Assembly (NCBI GenBank): GCA_036785705.1 | Contig: JAWUZG010000015.1 | Coordinates: 3,549,001 to 3,613,000, forward strand | Source: Acanthornis magna | Taxonomy: Eukaryota > Chordata > Aves > Passeriformes > Acanthizidae | DNA length: 64,000 bases | Direction: 5' to 3' | Shown here: positions 12,701 through 26,400 of the stretch, piece by piece | How the letters are laid out: each line of letters opens with the position of its first letter | Position numbering within the stretch: the stretch's first letter is position 1 | Made by a program: the position numbers and the translations under genes | The notes under the pieces: model-generated | Told to the model about the DNA's origin: nothing | Databases searched by the model: none | The model's input: only the letters and a program-made list of their open reading frames with translations

Positions 12701-15700
12701 TTTGTCCCTGGATCTTTGTTCTTGTTGTTCCCTGTGAAAATAGGAAATAGGTTTTATATTGCAGCTTATGCTGTAAATGTCCCGGGAGTAATGGACTGGC
12801 TAACGCTGCCAGCACTCTGTGTGCTGAACACTGGTATAGGATGTGATGCTCAAATATTTTCAGGTTGCATATCTCTAAATCTCTGTTCCTAAATATACCC
12901 CCTAAACTATTTTTTTTCTTAAGAGAAAACAGTATCATGACGTCAAAACATATCCCCTTACCACCACAGCATCTACAAAATAAGGATACCACTTTATTTA
13001 AAAAAAAAAAAAAAATCAACCCCCAAATTTGTTAATCCTTAATATCTGTTACTTGCAAGGTGAGGAAAGGTTCTTATTCACATAACAGATGAAGTGATGC
13101 TATTGGGACGCTCTTCCAGATGGGAATGTTTCTGTCTTTTCTTTGCGAGAGACTTGGTTTAGGGGATGTGAGGAGTGAGGAGGAATGAAAGTTTGGGACA
13201 TTTGTAGTCTGCAAATGCTTGCGTGTGGTGTGGTTGTGTCTCTCCCTGTGTCAGGCATTCTGTGGATAAGGAGGCACAACAGAGATGTGTTAAATGTCAG
13301 TCATCCCCTGAGCCCCCAACAATGAGCAAGGATTAAACAAGAAGCTGTGGAAGAGGAAAAGAAATCCTTGTGCAGGTTTTAATAATTCATAAACATTGCA
13401 TCTATTTTACTATTCTCTGCATTTAAAAACAAGGCCCAAACTATGCCTGCAAGCATAACTTTACAGTAAAAAGGGATTGAATTCATTATGGTTAAATTCT
13501 GGTTATATAAATTATTTATTTATTTACTCACTTTCTTTTTTGGATGATGGCTGTCTTGCCTTTATAGATGGACCAAACAGAGAATCTTATGTCCAAAACA
13601 GTTTAAATTTAAAGGCTTTCATGAAACTGAAGTCTAGACAGGACCCAAAATGATGACAATTTGCAAACCTGCAGTTTTCTGTAGCTTGGCCAATCTTCAT
13701 TTTTATATATGGACCAAAGTATAATTATGTATCAGTAAACTCAGTGATGCCCAGTGTACTTCTGAGATCATGTCCAGGATGAAATCTTGTGAGGTCAGTG
13801 GCATTCAGTGATCCTGGAAGAGTGGGAAAGGAGGGTTTGTTCTCCCTCTCATCATCCAATACAGCACAAATGGCTCTTACTTTTGGATCAGGAGCACAGA
13901 GGTTTTGGTTTGGATGGTGTAGCCCTATCTGGGCATTGTGTCCTCAAATGGAAGGATGCCAGTGTTGGTCTTCTATCTGGATTTGTTTTTTTTTTTTTTT
14001 TTTTTTTTACTTGTCGGTATTTTAAAGCTGGCTCTGCATTGTGGCTTTTAAAATAATGTTATGGCTCTTTGCCATTTATTTAACCGCTGCCATTGTGTGG
14101 ACCATGAGAACAGCTCACTCTGAGCTGCTCAGCAGTGGAAACTCCTTGCAGAGTGCCCCATCTTTGGTGAGCTGGGGCTCATGCCCAGGAGGATTCCAGC
14201 CTGCCCAGGTGGCTGCCTTGCCTTCCTGGAGATCTCTCTGAAAGTTAAGGTAAATGTCACAGTTTGGGGTGGTGTAACCCTGTATGTTTTAAAGGTGCTT
14301 GCATAGATTCCTCTAAGACAGGTAGTTATTTGCAGTTCCTTTACTGTAGACAAGTGGGACAAATGTCTTCGGCTGCCAAGTTCATTCAGGGCTTGAAAAA
14401 TAGATCTTGTTTCAGTGTGGAAACCACAACGCCCCGAAAATCCTGCAGTAAGACCTTTAATTTCCACTTGAGCAAATCTCTGACACCAGCCGAGAGGAAT
14501 CACTTGAATCACTTGCTCTAAAGATGCCTCTGCCTTGCTACTGGGCTGCACTGAGATCTAAAATCTGGTTGTATGAGAGGTATAATAATGACATTTTTTG
14601 CATCTTTGTTGTAGGCATTGGCTTAAAAAGCTTTTAAAAAATTCCAGAATAAGTACAAGACTTCTTGTTGCTTAATGTGGTCCACAAATAAAAAGGAAGA
14701 TTAAAAATTTTCCCCGAAAAATATTTCTCTGAACAAGAATTAGGAACCTCAAAGTTACATTTCATGGCTTGAGATCACTTCCTCCTGCCAGGCAATAACC
14801 AGGAAAGAAGAAAAGGGAGTGCTGGTATAGTAACTATGGCCATGGTAAAATAGTTGACTTTTTTTTTGTTTCCGTTTGGATCTGAGTTCACTTTCTGTTT
14901 CTGATTGTCTTTTGGAAATGTGAAGAAAATCTTAAAAGGAGGTGAGAAAATGGTAACAGTTTTCTGTTCTTTGTCTTGTGTCCATCCCACACTCCGTGGC
15001 AAAATCCTGACTGTTGAAATATTTCTGCAAGTGTGGCTTTCTTTTTTTCCCCCTTTCTTACACATAAAGTCAAAGAAATTTGGAAAGAGCAAGGAATTGT
15101 ATTTAGAGGTGGATAATGATTCAATTGATAAGTAATTGCTGTCAGGACTGTGGGGTCTGATTCAGGTCACTGTTAATTTAACCTAGTTCAAAAGGGAATG
15201 GATACTTTTTATTCACATATATTTAATCAAACAGTCCCTGGGGAGAGATAGAAAGGGAATTGAGGAGTGAGGATCAGCTAAGAAGATGCAGCGGTTTGAA
15301 GTAACAGAGTTATTTTGCTCTTTCTGGTAATGCTTTTCTCATACTTTATTTTTCTTATGAATAAACCCGGAAAGCATCTCAGAAGGGTCGGTCAGAGGCT
15401 GCTCAGTCAGTTAAGCAGTTTAAAGCTCTTTTAGGTGCTCCTGGTGAGGTATTTCCAAGCATCACTGCTAACTCATAGTGACCATTCTATTGAAAACACT
15501 TGTAGTTCCTCATTTCCTACTTTGACTTTACTTCCATGGCTTTTCACTCTGATTCCTCATTGGAATATTTGTGTCCAATTCCTCCTCTACTGCCTGGAGG
15601 GTCTTTGGAAGGGGACAGACCCCAGGGTGCAAACTGATGGATCCATCCTGCTAACTGCTGTCCTGTTTGGGTCAGGACCAGCTTTCCACACAGTGCAGAT

Positions 15701-17099
15701 GCTCAGCCCTGCTGAGGGAGGCTGCTTGGATCTTTCGTGATCTTAGGAGGAGCACAGGATCTCCAAATATTCCTGTAATGGAAAATCATTTGCAAAAAAG
15801 GACAGGTAGAGAGCTGTGAGTAGGAGGAGGACTTTTCTCAATCACTTCCCCCCTCTGCCAGGGGTCATTTACCCCAGTGCTGCCCTCCCCATCCCCTTCA
15901 GACCCCCACGAGCTGCTGTGATGCTTTTTGGGGAAAGGAGAGAAGAAACAATGCTGGGAAGCAGGTGTGAAGCTCAGCAAGTTTCAGCCCATCCTTCTTC
16001 CACCGCAGGGGTGGCAGAATCAAGCAGATAAAGCTGCTCAGGCTCGGGGAAGATGAGCAGGACCGGGGCTGGCTGGACCACCCAGGCCCTGGTGGAGCAG
16101 GGCACAAAGCTCTGTTCTGTCTGTCTGGCTGTCTGTGTCCCTGGGAGCCCTGGGATTGGCAACTCACCCATCAGTTGTGTTTAGCACCTCATCAGATCAG
16201 CCCTGGGATCGGAACATTCCACACTGCTGCAGGTGGTGCTCTCTGCTGGATCGCCCATGATGGGAATTCCATGGCTCCCAAACAGCTCCAGTGTGTAAAT
16301 GGATGCTTGGCAGGGATCAGAGCACCGGGGCTTAGACATATAAAAGGATTCAATATATTTCTTTGAGAATCTGATCCTGAAATGAGGGATTGATGGTTAT
16401 AACTAGGTCTGGTAAAACTTTGTTCCTTGTCCTATACTTCTGTAGGAATATTTAATATCCTGCTGGGCTGCTGTACCTCTGCTCGAAGGGCTTTGACAGT
16501 TGTGCTGAATTGCAGGACTGCCAAGGGAACGTGGCTTTGGCCAAATGTCCACTAAGCACTAGGACAAAATTGTCAAGCTTGGTCTTGTTTTTATGAACTA
16601 CTCTAAATTGTGGGTCCAGCTCAAAAGTCAGCAGTAGAAAATAGTGTGGCAGGTCAGGGAGCCATTCATTTTTCTGTTTAGAAAATGCTTACTGGGGAGG
16701 AATTGTCTGTGTTGAATGACCAGTTTGAGATGGATTTTGGCTGGTTTCTGGGTAAATTTCCACCTACTTTTGGTACCTGCATATCAGTCTTGAACTAAAT
16801 TACTGCTTTTCTTTGAAACCTGCCAAATCAGTTTTGCTATCTCATATTGCATCTTGATCTTGATACAAAGGGGAATATTCTCCTTCCCCTGGAGGAAATT
16901 TGGAATTGGCATGTTAGCTTAAACCAAAGCATTTTAGTAAGTGTGAAACTACAGGCAAAAGGATTTGGCAATATTACCTCCTAGATAAAGAAAAGGAAAG
17001 ATTAGGACAGAGCTGTGGGTGTCTTTTTTTCTGTGGATATCATCTTGTGCTTTGAGATGAATCTTTCCTCGGACCTTAATGTTTAGTGCAGGGTTTAAT
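9777..17099. other. Non-coding background
   Basis: No coding region, RNA gene or clear mobile element is seen. Open frames reach 140 codons at most (minus strand, 14129-14551) and match nothing I recognise. Simple features are an A run near 13001-13016, ATTT-type repeats near 13510-13530, and a poly-T tract at 13986-14008. Confidence 0.65.
13986..14008. repeat. Poly-T tract (23 bp)
   Basis: An uninterrupted run of 23 T with no associated retrocopy body that I can recognise. Confidence 0.95.
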
Positions 17100-17400
17100 T
17101 TTGTAACTTGCAACATGTCTTATTAAAGTATATATTGTGCCTTCATGAATATTTAAAACCAAGCACTTAGTAAAGATTTCATAATAGCCTCTAGTAAGCT
17201 TTTATGAACCATTTACAATGGTAGGATGAACTAATTTGTGTGGCTGCAGTGGGGAACCAACGAATGGATAATGGGAAGGTGCAGAATCCTTGTGGGATAA
17301 AGAAACAATTAATCGATTATTAATTGCCAGCAGAATTGTAACATCTGCTTCAGCTCAACTTTGATTTAGCTCCCATGTAAACTGGGGAGGGAGAACCACC
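17100..17400. promoter_or_regulatory. Candidate conserved non-coding element
   Basis: An AT-rich stretch dense in TAAT, ATTA and TTAATT cores, with no simple repeat and no open frame of note. It contains the perfect palindrome at 17306-17326. Homeodomain-core density and balanced complexity resemble developmental enhancers of vertebrate gene deserts, but conservation cannot be judged from one sequence, so this is a weak inference. Confidence 0.25.
17306..17326. promoter_or_regulatory. Homeodomain-type palindrome
   Basis: Arms CAATTAAT (17306-17313) and ATTAATTG (17319-17326) are exact reverse complements around CGATT. The arms each carry homeodomain TAAT/ATTA cores, and the centre reads AATCGATTA, containing ATCGAT as in ONECUT/CUX-type sites. 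The palindrome is directly seen. Its use as a binding site is inference. Confidence 0.35.
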
Positions 17401-20400
17401 CAGTAAAGCCTTATTGCTGAGCCTGTGGGAAGAAAATTGGGCCTTTGGGTATTTTTAGGGCAAAGCTTAGTGGTAGCTTTATTAGTTGGCTGCGAACACA
17501 GTCCCTCAGAGAGGCACCAACTCCCAGACAGAGCCCCCTTGCCTGGCTGGAGTCCTGCTTTGGAAAATTAGGGGGAGAGTTAGAGACAAGGTGGCAAAAA
17601 GAGACTTTTAGCACTTTCTGCAGTGGAATTTGGGAATGAGGAAAAAGGTTTTTAGGGTAATATATGGACCAGAAATGGATGACGGGTTATTTTATTGCTT
17701 AACAAATAGATTCTCTGTAAAAGATTGGGGTCAGGAAGAAATGCACGTGAACTGAAGCAGCTTTCCACATTTTACAGGCTGGGTGTAATGTGTAGTCTAT
17801 TTTCTGTATTAAAAGGGAGGAGTGTTTGGGCAATTACTTTAAAGCAATCTATACAGAAATATTTGTGCAAAGGAGCAGGCTTGTTTCTAAAATTGCTGGG
17901 TCTGTGCATGGCAAAGACAACACATCTTACCTGCAGAGTATTTGGCAACATGGTTTGTATCTTTAGACAAAATGTAAGCCCTGATTAATGTTTCAACTGT
18001 TAACAATTCCTAAGAATATTTAACAAAATCCCTACTGCTTTTCTTTCTTCCAAAAAGATTTCTGGAACAGATTTTCTGGGTTGGTTTGTTTGTTTCTTTC
18101 TTGAAGCAGTCTAGTCAAAGATTGTATTTAGGGATCATTCATTGTGAATGCCTTGCAGAAGGTGAAACTCTGCTCTGAAAAGCAAATCTTCCAGAAAGTC
18201 CCTCTGCATCATTATTACAGTGTAAGAAAAAAGCCAAGATGTGCAACATTGGGTACCTGCATGAGATCCTGCTTTGATGAGCCACTGGGAAGTTCAGACT
18301 TTTAAAAATGTGTTCTTATACAAAGTAGTGTAAACACTTTCGGTTTTTCTTTGATCCTTGCTTTCTCCAGCTTTACGGAACAAGGTCTCTAGTACCAAAG
18401 CTCTGAAGATGACAAGTGTGGGCAGGATTGTTTCCTTCTGAAATAAAATGTCTGTGTATATTTGCTGTCCCTTTCCATCACATTAGTCGCTTCAGATGGC
18501 CACAGACCAGTGACTGACAGCTGAACACTGAGAAAATCAAAGTCAAGCAGCATCAGACAGTTTTTCTTCAGGTGGCTGTGGCAGGGGAGTTCTGAGCTCC
18601 TCACTGACACTCCTCTGGTGGGTGGCAATGTGGAGGGAGGGAGACTGGAAAGAAGTAATGGAGGGAAAAGAAATCTTACCTTGGCTTCACCAGTGGCAAC
18701 ATGAGCATATGCAATTATAAGATAGCTGGCAGATGACAGAGTTAGTTAATGTAACAAGCCCTGTAAAGCATTTAGCCACATTCTAGTGTTTAATCAGCTG
18801 TGTAAAGTGCAATATCTATCTTTCAATTTTATGCCATTAAGGGAGACAAGATTTTGATTAGGTACTTAATCTGGGCAAGAGGAAAACAGGCCCAGAGCAA
18901 GCCCACAATAGGCAGCAAAAGGGACATTCGACGAAGGATTCGATAAAGGAGAAAGACAGAAATTTAACATAAAAGAGAATTAGTGCAGCTCCTTTCAATT
19001 TAGTGCACAGATTTTTATGGACTAATCAATTAGAGGCTGTGGCTGTGCTGCTGGGAAGTGGTGCCGTGTTAGAGGCTTTGCCATATTAATTCTGTTCATT
19101 ACCCCGAGGTCAGGCGGAGTGCTTTGGAGAAGCCCCTGCTCCCAGCAGGTCACACCGTGGGTGTCATCCCTTTGTTCCGAGGGGTAAATGGGCACAGGAG
19201 AGTTGTGGGGGCAGTTCTTGGTGTGGCAGCTCTGTGTGAATGCAGGTCCTTTGGCTTTGTCCCAGTGTTACCTCTAAATGCTGGGGTTTTTTTAAATATT
19301 TTTCTCTTTTGAGGAAGCACTCTTCGTGGAGAGAAAATAAGGTCCAGTGGGAGGATGTTGGAGGAGCACTGGAAGGTGTGGGTGAGGTTTGCAGATCTAC
19401 TTAAATCTTTCCTCTGACCTTCACCAAATTGTCCCAGCTGCTAACTTGAACCTTACCTCAGCTAAAGGCAGCAAAGCTAAATACATCAGCCCCTGGAGGT
19501 GGGAAAGGAAAGGATGTGTGAGTTATAGGTAACCCACAGCCATGCACCCATTCCCCCATGCAAATAAGGTGCATCCAGGTGTGCCAGAGACACTGCTTTT
19601 ATTGCAGACTGTATCTCATGCAGTGTCTGGGGCTGGAAACCTGTGGGTTTGGGTCAGGATGTGGGCTTTCTGTAAAAGAGGAGCTACTATCAGAGCAGGA
19701 TCTTGCATGGAAAAGCATTTTACTTCTCTCTGAGGAGGATGGGTCACAGTTTGGGGCAGGGATGGCAGAGATTTTGTTGTTCCAGGAGAGACCACTTGGG
19801 TCATTCATGAGTTCGGAATATCTGTAGTGATTTGAGACATGAACTTTAGAACAAATCCCAGTAAAGAGGAATTTGTCCTATAGAAGCACGAGAAGAGCAA
19901 ACTGAGCCAGGCAAAGAGAAGGTCTGGCACCAGGTCAGCTCTGACTTTGTTCTAGGGGTTTCCCAATATAGACCTACTTTCTTAATGGGTGACTTTTTCA
20001 TAGTGTAATACAGTGGAAAAACAGAGGAGGAGAATTTTTGGCCTGAGAATGGACAACAAACCTCCTCTTGCCCTTTGGGGGTTCTTCAGTGTTTTTCTCT
20101 TACTCTGCTCTTTTCCACGCGGGAGCAGTCAGTCCATAGCCCAGCCTGTGTCCCTGGCAGAGCTTGTGCTTTGCTTCTGACCCACGAGCAGTTCAGAGAG
20201 CAGCACCCAGGACAGTACCTACTCCACAGTGTATGTATGGTCCTGATGAGGCTGGAGGACAGAGAACATCTTAGGAAAAACACTTATTTTGTTCAGCTGT
20301 GTCTCGTTTGTGGAGTCACCTCCAGGACTTGCACCTCACTGTGCTTTCTGCATTGATTTCAGACCAGAGTAAGCCTATAAAGATCAAGGGAGAAAAGACT

Positions 20401-23400
20401 GCAGATGCAAGAGCAGAATCTTGCCTGATCTGTTCAATGCAGATTTCAAAGTAGTTCATTCCTTCCTCGAGAGTTTTCCTTTTTCTTCTTAGCCCTGCTC
20501 TCCCCTTTCAGAAGGCAGTGCATGCTGTGGGGCTCTCTCTTCTCCTGCAGCAGCCTCTGAGGCTGACCCACCACACTGAGACACTCACAGTATGATGCTC
20601 TGTGTTTCAAGGGGAAATCTGTCAGTTATTCTGGGCATAGGTATGTAAAACAGCATGGAATTCTTGTATGATATGAGCTGATTAGTTCCCGGTCTCTAGA
20701 AGAGCTTAAAATAGAATTACCACTTAGCTCTCTGTCTTTAGTGTGGTGTGTGCTTTGGGAATTTTTTTGTCACCTTCCATCTAGTCTCCATCTGTGTTTG
20801 GCTTCTGATGGTTCCCTCTAATTCTATTAAACCCTAGAATCACTTTTGCTGCTCTAAATACAGTGGCTCCTTCAAATCCCTGTCTCCTGAGGATGATATG
20901 ACGGAGCATATTAGTTTATGGAAAGCTGCAAAAAACTTGAACTCCCTGACTGTTCAATTCATGCAGAGCTATGACAGGTTATGCCTCCAGGCTACAAGTT
21001 AGGGAAATTATTTTCTGTTCAAACATTTCATTTCTCTGCAAGTCGGTAATTCTATTTCTCTTTTCTTTTTCTTTTTTTTTTTTTGTTTGTCCCCTCACAA
21101 GGGAAGTGCGATGTAAAAACACTTTGGGCTCTGGCTGCTCCTTCCCCCATCTATAGATGGGGACTAGGAAAATGAGATGCTTTTTTTTCTTTAATCATAT
21201 AGCCATCTTGTTTGCTAACCAAAATGATTTTATGGAAGTCACAGCTGAAAGCATAAAATGCAAAGGGAAAGGAACATGTTTTTTTAATCTCATTAAGTCT
21301 GTAAAAACCTGACATTTGGAAAATACTGCTAAGGGCTGATGTGAAATGGGATAAATAAGGATGAATTTTAAATTATAAGGAGCCCTCAGTCCTGTACAAC
21401 TGGAGGCAATAGTTGTTTTTTCCATGGGGTATGGCGGGAGAGAGGTCACACTACTTCAAAAAAAATGGGGAGCAGGGAGAAAAAAAATAAAAGGAGAACC
21501 TTTTTAAACTCTCCATTTTTAGAATAGAACTGGACAGTTGAGGCAAATCCACCTTCTTGCACTTGTTCTTCTGCTGACAGATTTTTAGCTCTTCTGAAAC
21601 TGTGTGCAAGGATTTTTAGAGTTCAAAATACTGATTTTGGATCAGCAGCCCAAATTCTATGGCCAGGCACTGGGTATGATTCCCTAATAGGGAAAAAAAA
21701 AGCTGAAAGGAAAAGCTGTCCTGGGAATAAGGGAAAAGTGAAAACAAAGGCACAGTTACCTGGAGGAAAGCTCTAAGCATCCCATCATAGTTGTAACTTT
21801 TTTTTGTCCTTGAGGAGCTGCAGCTTTCCTGGCTTATCCTCTTTGTGTCCATGAACTAAGCCAGGATCTGATTTGAACCAGGATATAAATGTACTTCAGG
21901 CAGAAAAATCCCTGTTGGCAGTTCCCATAAAACAATAAAATCATGTCAAATTTGACTAATTCTTGGGATGCATTGCCAGCAGAAAGCTGACAGTCTGAAT
22001 TTGTCATCACTGGAGGGAAAAGTGTGTGTGTTTGTCTGTGTCTGTGCACGGGAGTGGGGAATGGACTGGGGGAGAATAAGGCAACTATTAACAAAATGGA
22101 GACAGCATGGTACTCCATTAATGTTATTAATAACCCTATCAGATTTTATTGAAAAGATGCTCTCTGTATCTGAATTTGCTTCTATTTCAACCCATTTATT
22201 AAAGCTGAAATAGCTGGAGTCGCTTCAGACCATATTTATTATTATTATTTGCTGAATGAATGCTGTGATTATGGGTCCCACAAGAATTAGAAGAGATAAA
22301 GTGTCATCTTTCAGTCTTTTCTCACCTTCCCCAGGGAGCAGTGGAGAGAATGTCTTCCTCTCTGTCTTTTTCTATTAGACTTCCCTCTAATTTCTATTAA
22401 TAGGGTTCTGAGACCTGCTGTAACACTTGAAAATTTATCTCTTACATTTGGAATGGTGATATTTAACAATAATGGTATGCTCAGAGGAGTATTTTTCTTT
22501 TATGTTTCCTCCTTTGCCTTCCTGAGCTGGCCATTGATTCCTAGAATTTTACTGACAGTTCGGGGATCTTTCTGGATGTCTCCAAAATAACTTGTGGGCT
22601 CATTCTTGCATAGTTTTAATGGGAGATTAAAAGCTGTTTCTGTTTTTAGACATAAAGCTGTGGTGGGATGGGGGGAAGGTCCCTGACCAACAGAGATCAC
22701 CTATGAAGTCATCCAGGGATGTGGGTCCCCTTCTGTGGTTTTAGGCTTCAGGTTATTCATGCTCAAACCTTGCCCTGGCCATATGGAATTAGGTACGGGA
22801 ATTATATCACTGTGGAAAACAGTTGGAATTGGTCTGAGATGAGGTCATCCCTCGCAAGAACAAAGGACATGGACGATGCTGAGGGAAATGATGGCTGTTG
22901 GGGTGTGCTGGCCCCAGGAGGGCAATCCCAGAGTGGGAGCACCGGGGCAGCAAGCAGTTCTGTGGAAGGGGAGAGGGTGGCCCATGCCAGCTCTTTCCTC
23001 GGGGGGAAACTGGCACAGGACAGGCCTGTTGAGCTGGTATTTTGTTATTGTACCATGATTAAATTATCTTAAGGATCAAGACAAGTGAGACTCTGCCCTG
23101 GGAAACCCAAGCAGGTGGTCCAAGTGTGGCTGCAAAGTGACTCCTGGATGGTCAGACCGGGAAGTTTCCCTGGCACTCCTTTTCTGGGAGGAAAACAAGG
23201 GGATTTGCTTGAAGGATGAGGCTTCAAGGGTTTTATTGGTTATGTGGCAACAATTTGGGAGGATTAAGAGCCTTCAGATCTATTTGTTTTATTCCCATTT
23301 TTATGTATGTATGACCTTCTTTATTTGATTACAAAAGAAAGAAGGAAGGAAGAAACTTCTGCCAGGTTACCAGAAAAGCTGATTTGTTTTCTGTTTAGCT

Positions 23401-26400
23401 GACTGGAAGCCATTCTGGCCCTTTTTGGAGAAGCTGCAGATTTCCTTTGTTTGATTGTATACATCACCCAAAGTTGAGTTAGTTAGCATTCCCCTCTGCT
23501 TAGACTGGTTAGAACTTTGTGTGTGCAAATATCCCCATCATTTGGATATCCAAATTACTGTATCACCAAGTTAATACTGGAAATTTGGAAAAATCTGAGC
23601 AACTACAGGTCTACAGATGCATCTACAAGCAGCTGTTTTCACACACAGATAATGGTTGCTTCCACCATCCTGCAAGTATTCTTTTTTTTAATGGACCGCA
23701 TGAATAATTTCACCTCTGAGACAGAGGGGTGTGAATTGTCTGATTTCTCTCAGAGTTATCCATATATTTGAGGTGCATGTTGGGGCTGGGTTGGAGCAGC
23801 AATCACATGAAACAACTGAAGGATTCCTGACCAAAGCTGTTCTGATGGTGATTTAATGGCGCTGGGGTGGCACTGTCTGCCCTCAGCCACATTCACTCAT
23901 TCCCAGAACGTTCCCTCATTCACTCGTGTAAAAATAGTATAAAAACAAGAGCATTTGGGCTTAATCCAGAAGTGCACGTTACACTTGAAAATTGTTTGGG
24001 CATCTTGGGGTCGAGGTTGATTCCTCAAGAAAAGAGAGCTAAAAGCAAAGTCTGTGTTTGCTTCATTGCTGTCTGTTTTCCACTCCCTGAAATCCCTCTC
24101 CTCTTAGGAGAGAGTTTAAATTTCCTCATCAGAGATGAAGAAAAACAGCCACTGTGTAAACAGAATGAACAACAATAAGGGAAAACAAACATATATTAGG
24201 AGCCTGGAAACATATTTTCCTGCCTTCCTGTGCAGGAACAATACCAAAAGGAATAAGGACAGCAACCTTATGCCAAAATAGGGTTGAAAAACAAGTATAC
24301 AGTCAACTGGATGTCCTGAGAACATATCAACCACTTAAGCAAGCAGAGAAAACTGAACTGAAGCAAGAGACGGTGTGGAGAAAATATTAGAGCAACACCT
24401 GGTCTCCCCCTGCTAAAAGAAAAAGGTTGTCTCCATCTCAATCTAAATTCTCATCCACAGCCTCTTTGCTGTTTGCAGAAATGTTTTTCACACCTAAAAA
24501 GCAGAGAACGTCCTCTGAAATCACTTATGCTCTTGGATACTTAACTGATACATCTTGGGGGTCTGCTTTTTCCAAAACCATCTGGAGAGAGAGGGTGAGG
24601 AAAAGCTCTTTAAATGTACTGTCTCTTTTCCCCCCATCTTAAAAACCTTGGCTTGATTAAATTTTGGCATTACATTTGTTGCATGAAAGACAGGAACTCC
24701 TCTGATTATTTGGATTGTAGAGTCAGGTAAATCAAAGGAACAGATCAAAAAAAGAGGAAATATTAATGAAAATCTATATTCTTTGGTCAGCATTTTTAAT
24801 AGCTCTTGTAGAGAATCAAAAAGGAGAATCAGCTGTACCTCGGAAACTTGTCTGATAAGGATGATATAATGCAGGGCATTAATGCAAACTTCAGTACTAC
24901 ATACAGCTGGAAACAAAACCGAAAAGTGATGTTCTAAATAATAAAGCAATATTTGACTGTTTAAAAGCCTCACAGTATGAAATTTGTCAAAATTTGACTC
25001 TGACGATTGGCCTGGGGAGGCAGAGCATAGCAATAAAGCCCAAATCTGAGAGGCTGATGCTCTTGCATCAGAGTAAGTGGAAGAATTAATCACTCCACTT
25101 GCATTTCCTCTATGACAGCTGCTGAGTGGAATATGGGGAAAGTGGTTTTTAATTTTTGGATTCTTTTGGCTTCTCCACTTTAAGCTGTGTCTGAAATTGC
25201 ACAGCGAAGTGGAGAACTGGGATCAACAGTAGATTTGACTGCAAAAGTTTATCTGGAAAATGCTGCTTAGCATAAACTAAGCTCCATTATGTGATTTGGC
25301 TTGGGGCTTACTGCACCAGGGGGAGTTCCTCATCTCAAGGATGGTCACGAGTGGAGGGGCACTAAAAAAATGGAATCTGTGGGTGAAAACTGAATTCCTG
25401 GCAAGCTTCACATCTTGGGATATGTCAGTGTGAGGTCTGCATCCCTCTTACAAGCCCTGTAACAGAAAAAGACAGTTTGTCTGTGCCAAAGTAAAGGAGC
25501 CAATTGTGTGGAAATGCAAACTGAATCTCATGACTCTGATTTAAGCGTAATACAACCTGAGTATCACTCATTTGTTTTCAGTCTGGAGGCTGCAGGGTGT
25601 GCTCAGCCTGTGTCTTCAACTTCTGTGCACACCTAAGAAAGTCCAGAATGCTTTAAAATGAACACAGAGTTTCTCGTGTCACTGGGTTTGGGTGCAGGGG
25701 GGAGTTTTGGCCATTGGCTGGAAGCATTCAGGAAAAAATGCTATAGGGATGTAAAGGGGCTGATGGCAATTACTTTCCCTAGCTGTGCTGCTGTGAGGAA
25801 TCAGGTGGGAAGGAGAGGCTGTGAGATCTTCATCATGGCCCCTGAGCTGAGAACATCCTGTCCTCAAATGCTTTGTAAATGAACATGAAGAGGCAGCAAA
25901 AAAACAGCAGGGCAGAACCAAAATGTAACTAGATGTGCTTAAACATTGCTTTGAAAAGATGCATAAGAAATATTTGCGCTTGGTGGATAAACTTCAGTCT
26001 TGAAGAAGAATCTCAGTTCCTTCCTACTGTTCACCTTTATTTTTGAGCTTTATTTTCCTAGGTTTTAATAGGGCGGATTTTGGATGGTGGGTTTGGTTAG
26101 ACAAAGAACTATAAAACATTTCCAACAATAGTTTGTGGAATTTGGATCATCTGGGACCTTGGAACATAGGATTGTGAAAGCAAGTTTCCAAAACAGTGGA
26201 GTGAATGGTTTCATGAAATGTACTTAAACTGCCCACCAACTATCTTTTGAGGTCATTGTCCCATTCTGGTGTTCAAGCTTTTTTTTCTTCTTCAACTGCA
26301 AGAACTGGAAAACTTAAAAGAAAGCTGTAAGGATGAGCTCATGTGACTGTCAGCCCCATGGTCCCAAGCACAGGCTGAGTTTGCTTTTATGAGGTAAAGC

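Noticed and set aside
25058..25075. CTGATGC/GCATCAG hairpin
   Set aside because: Seven-bp arms with a 4-nt loop are common by chance in 64 kb, and nothing in the surroundings supports a function.
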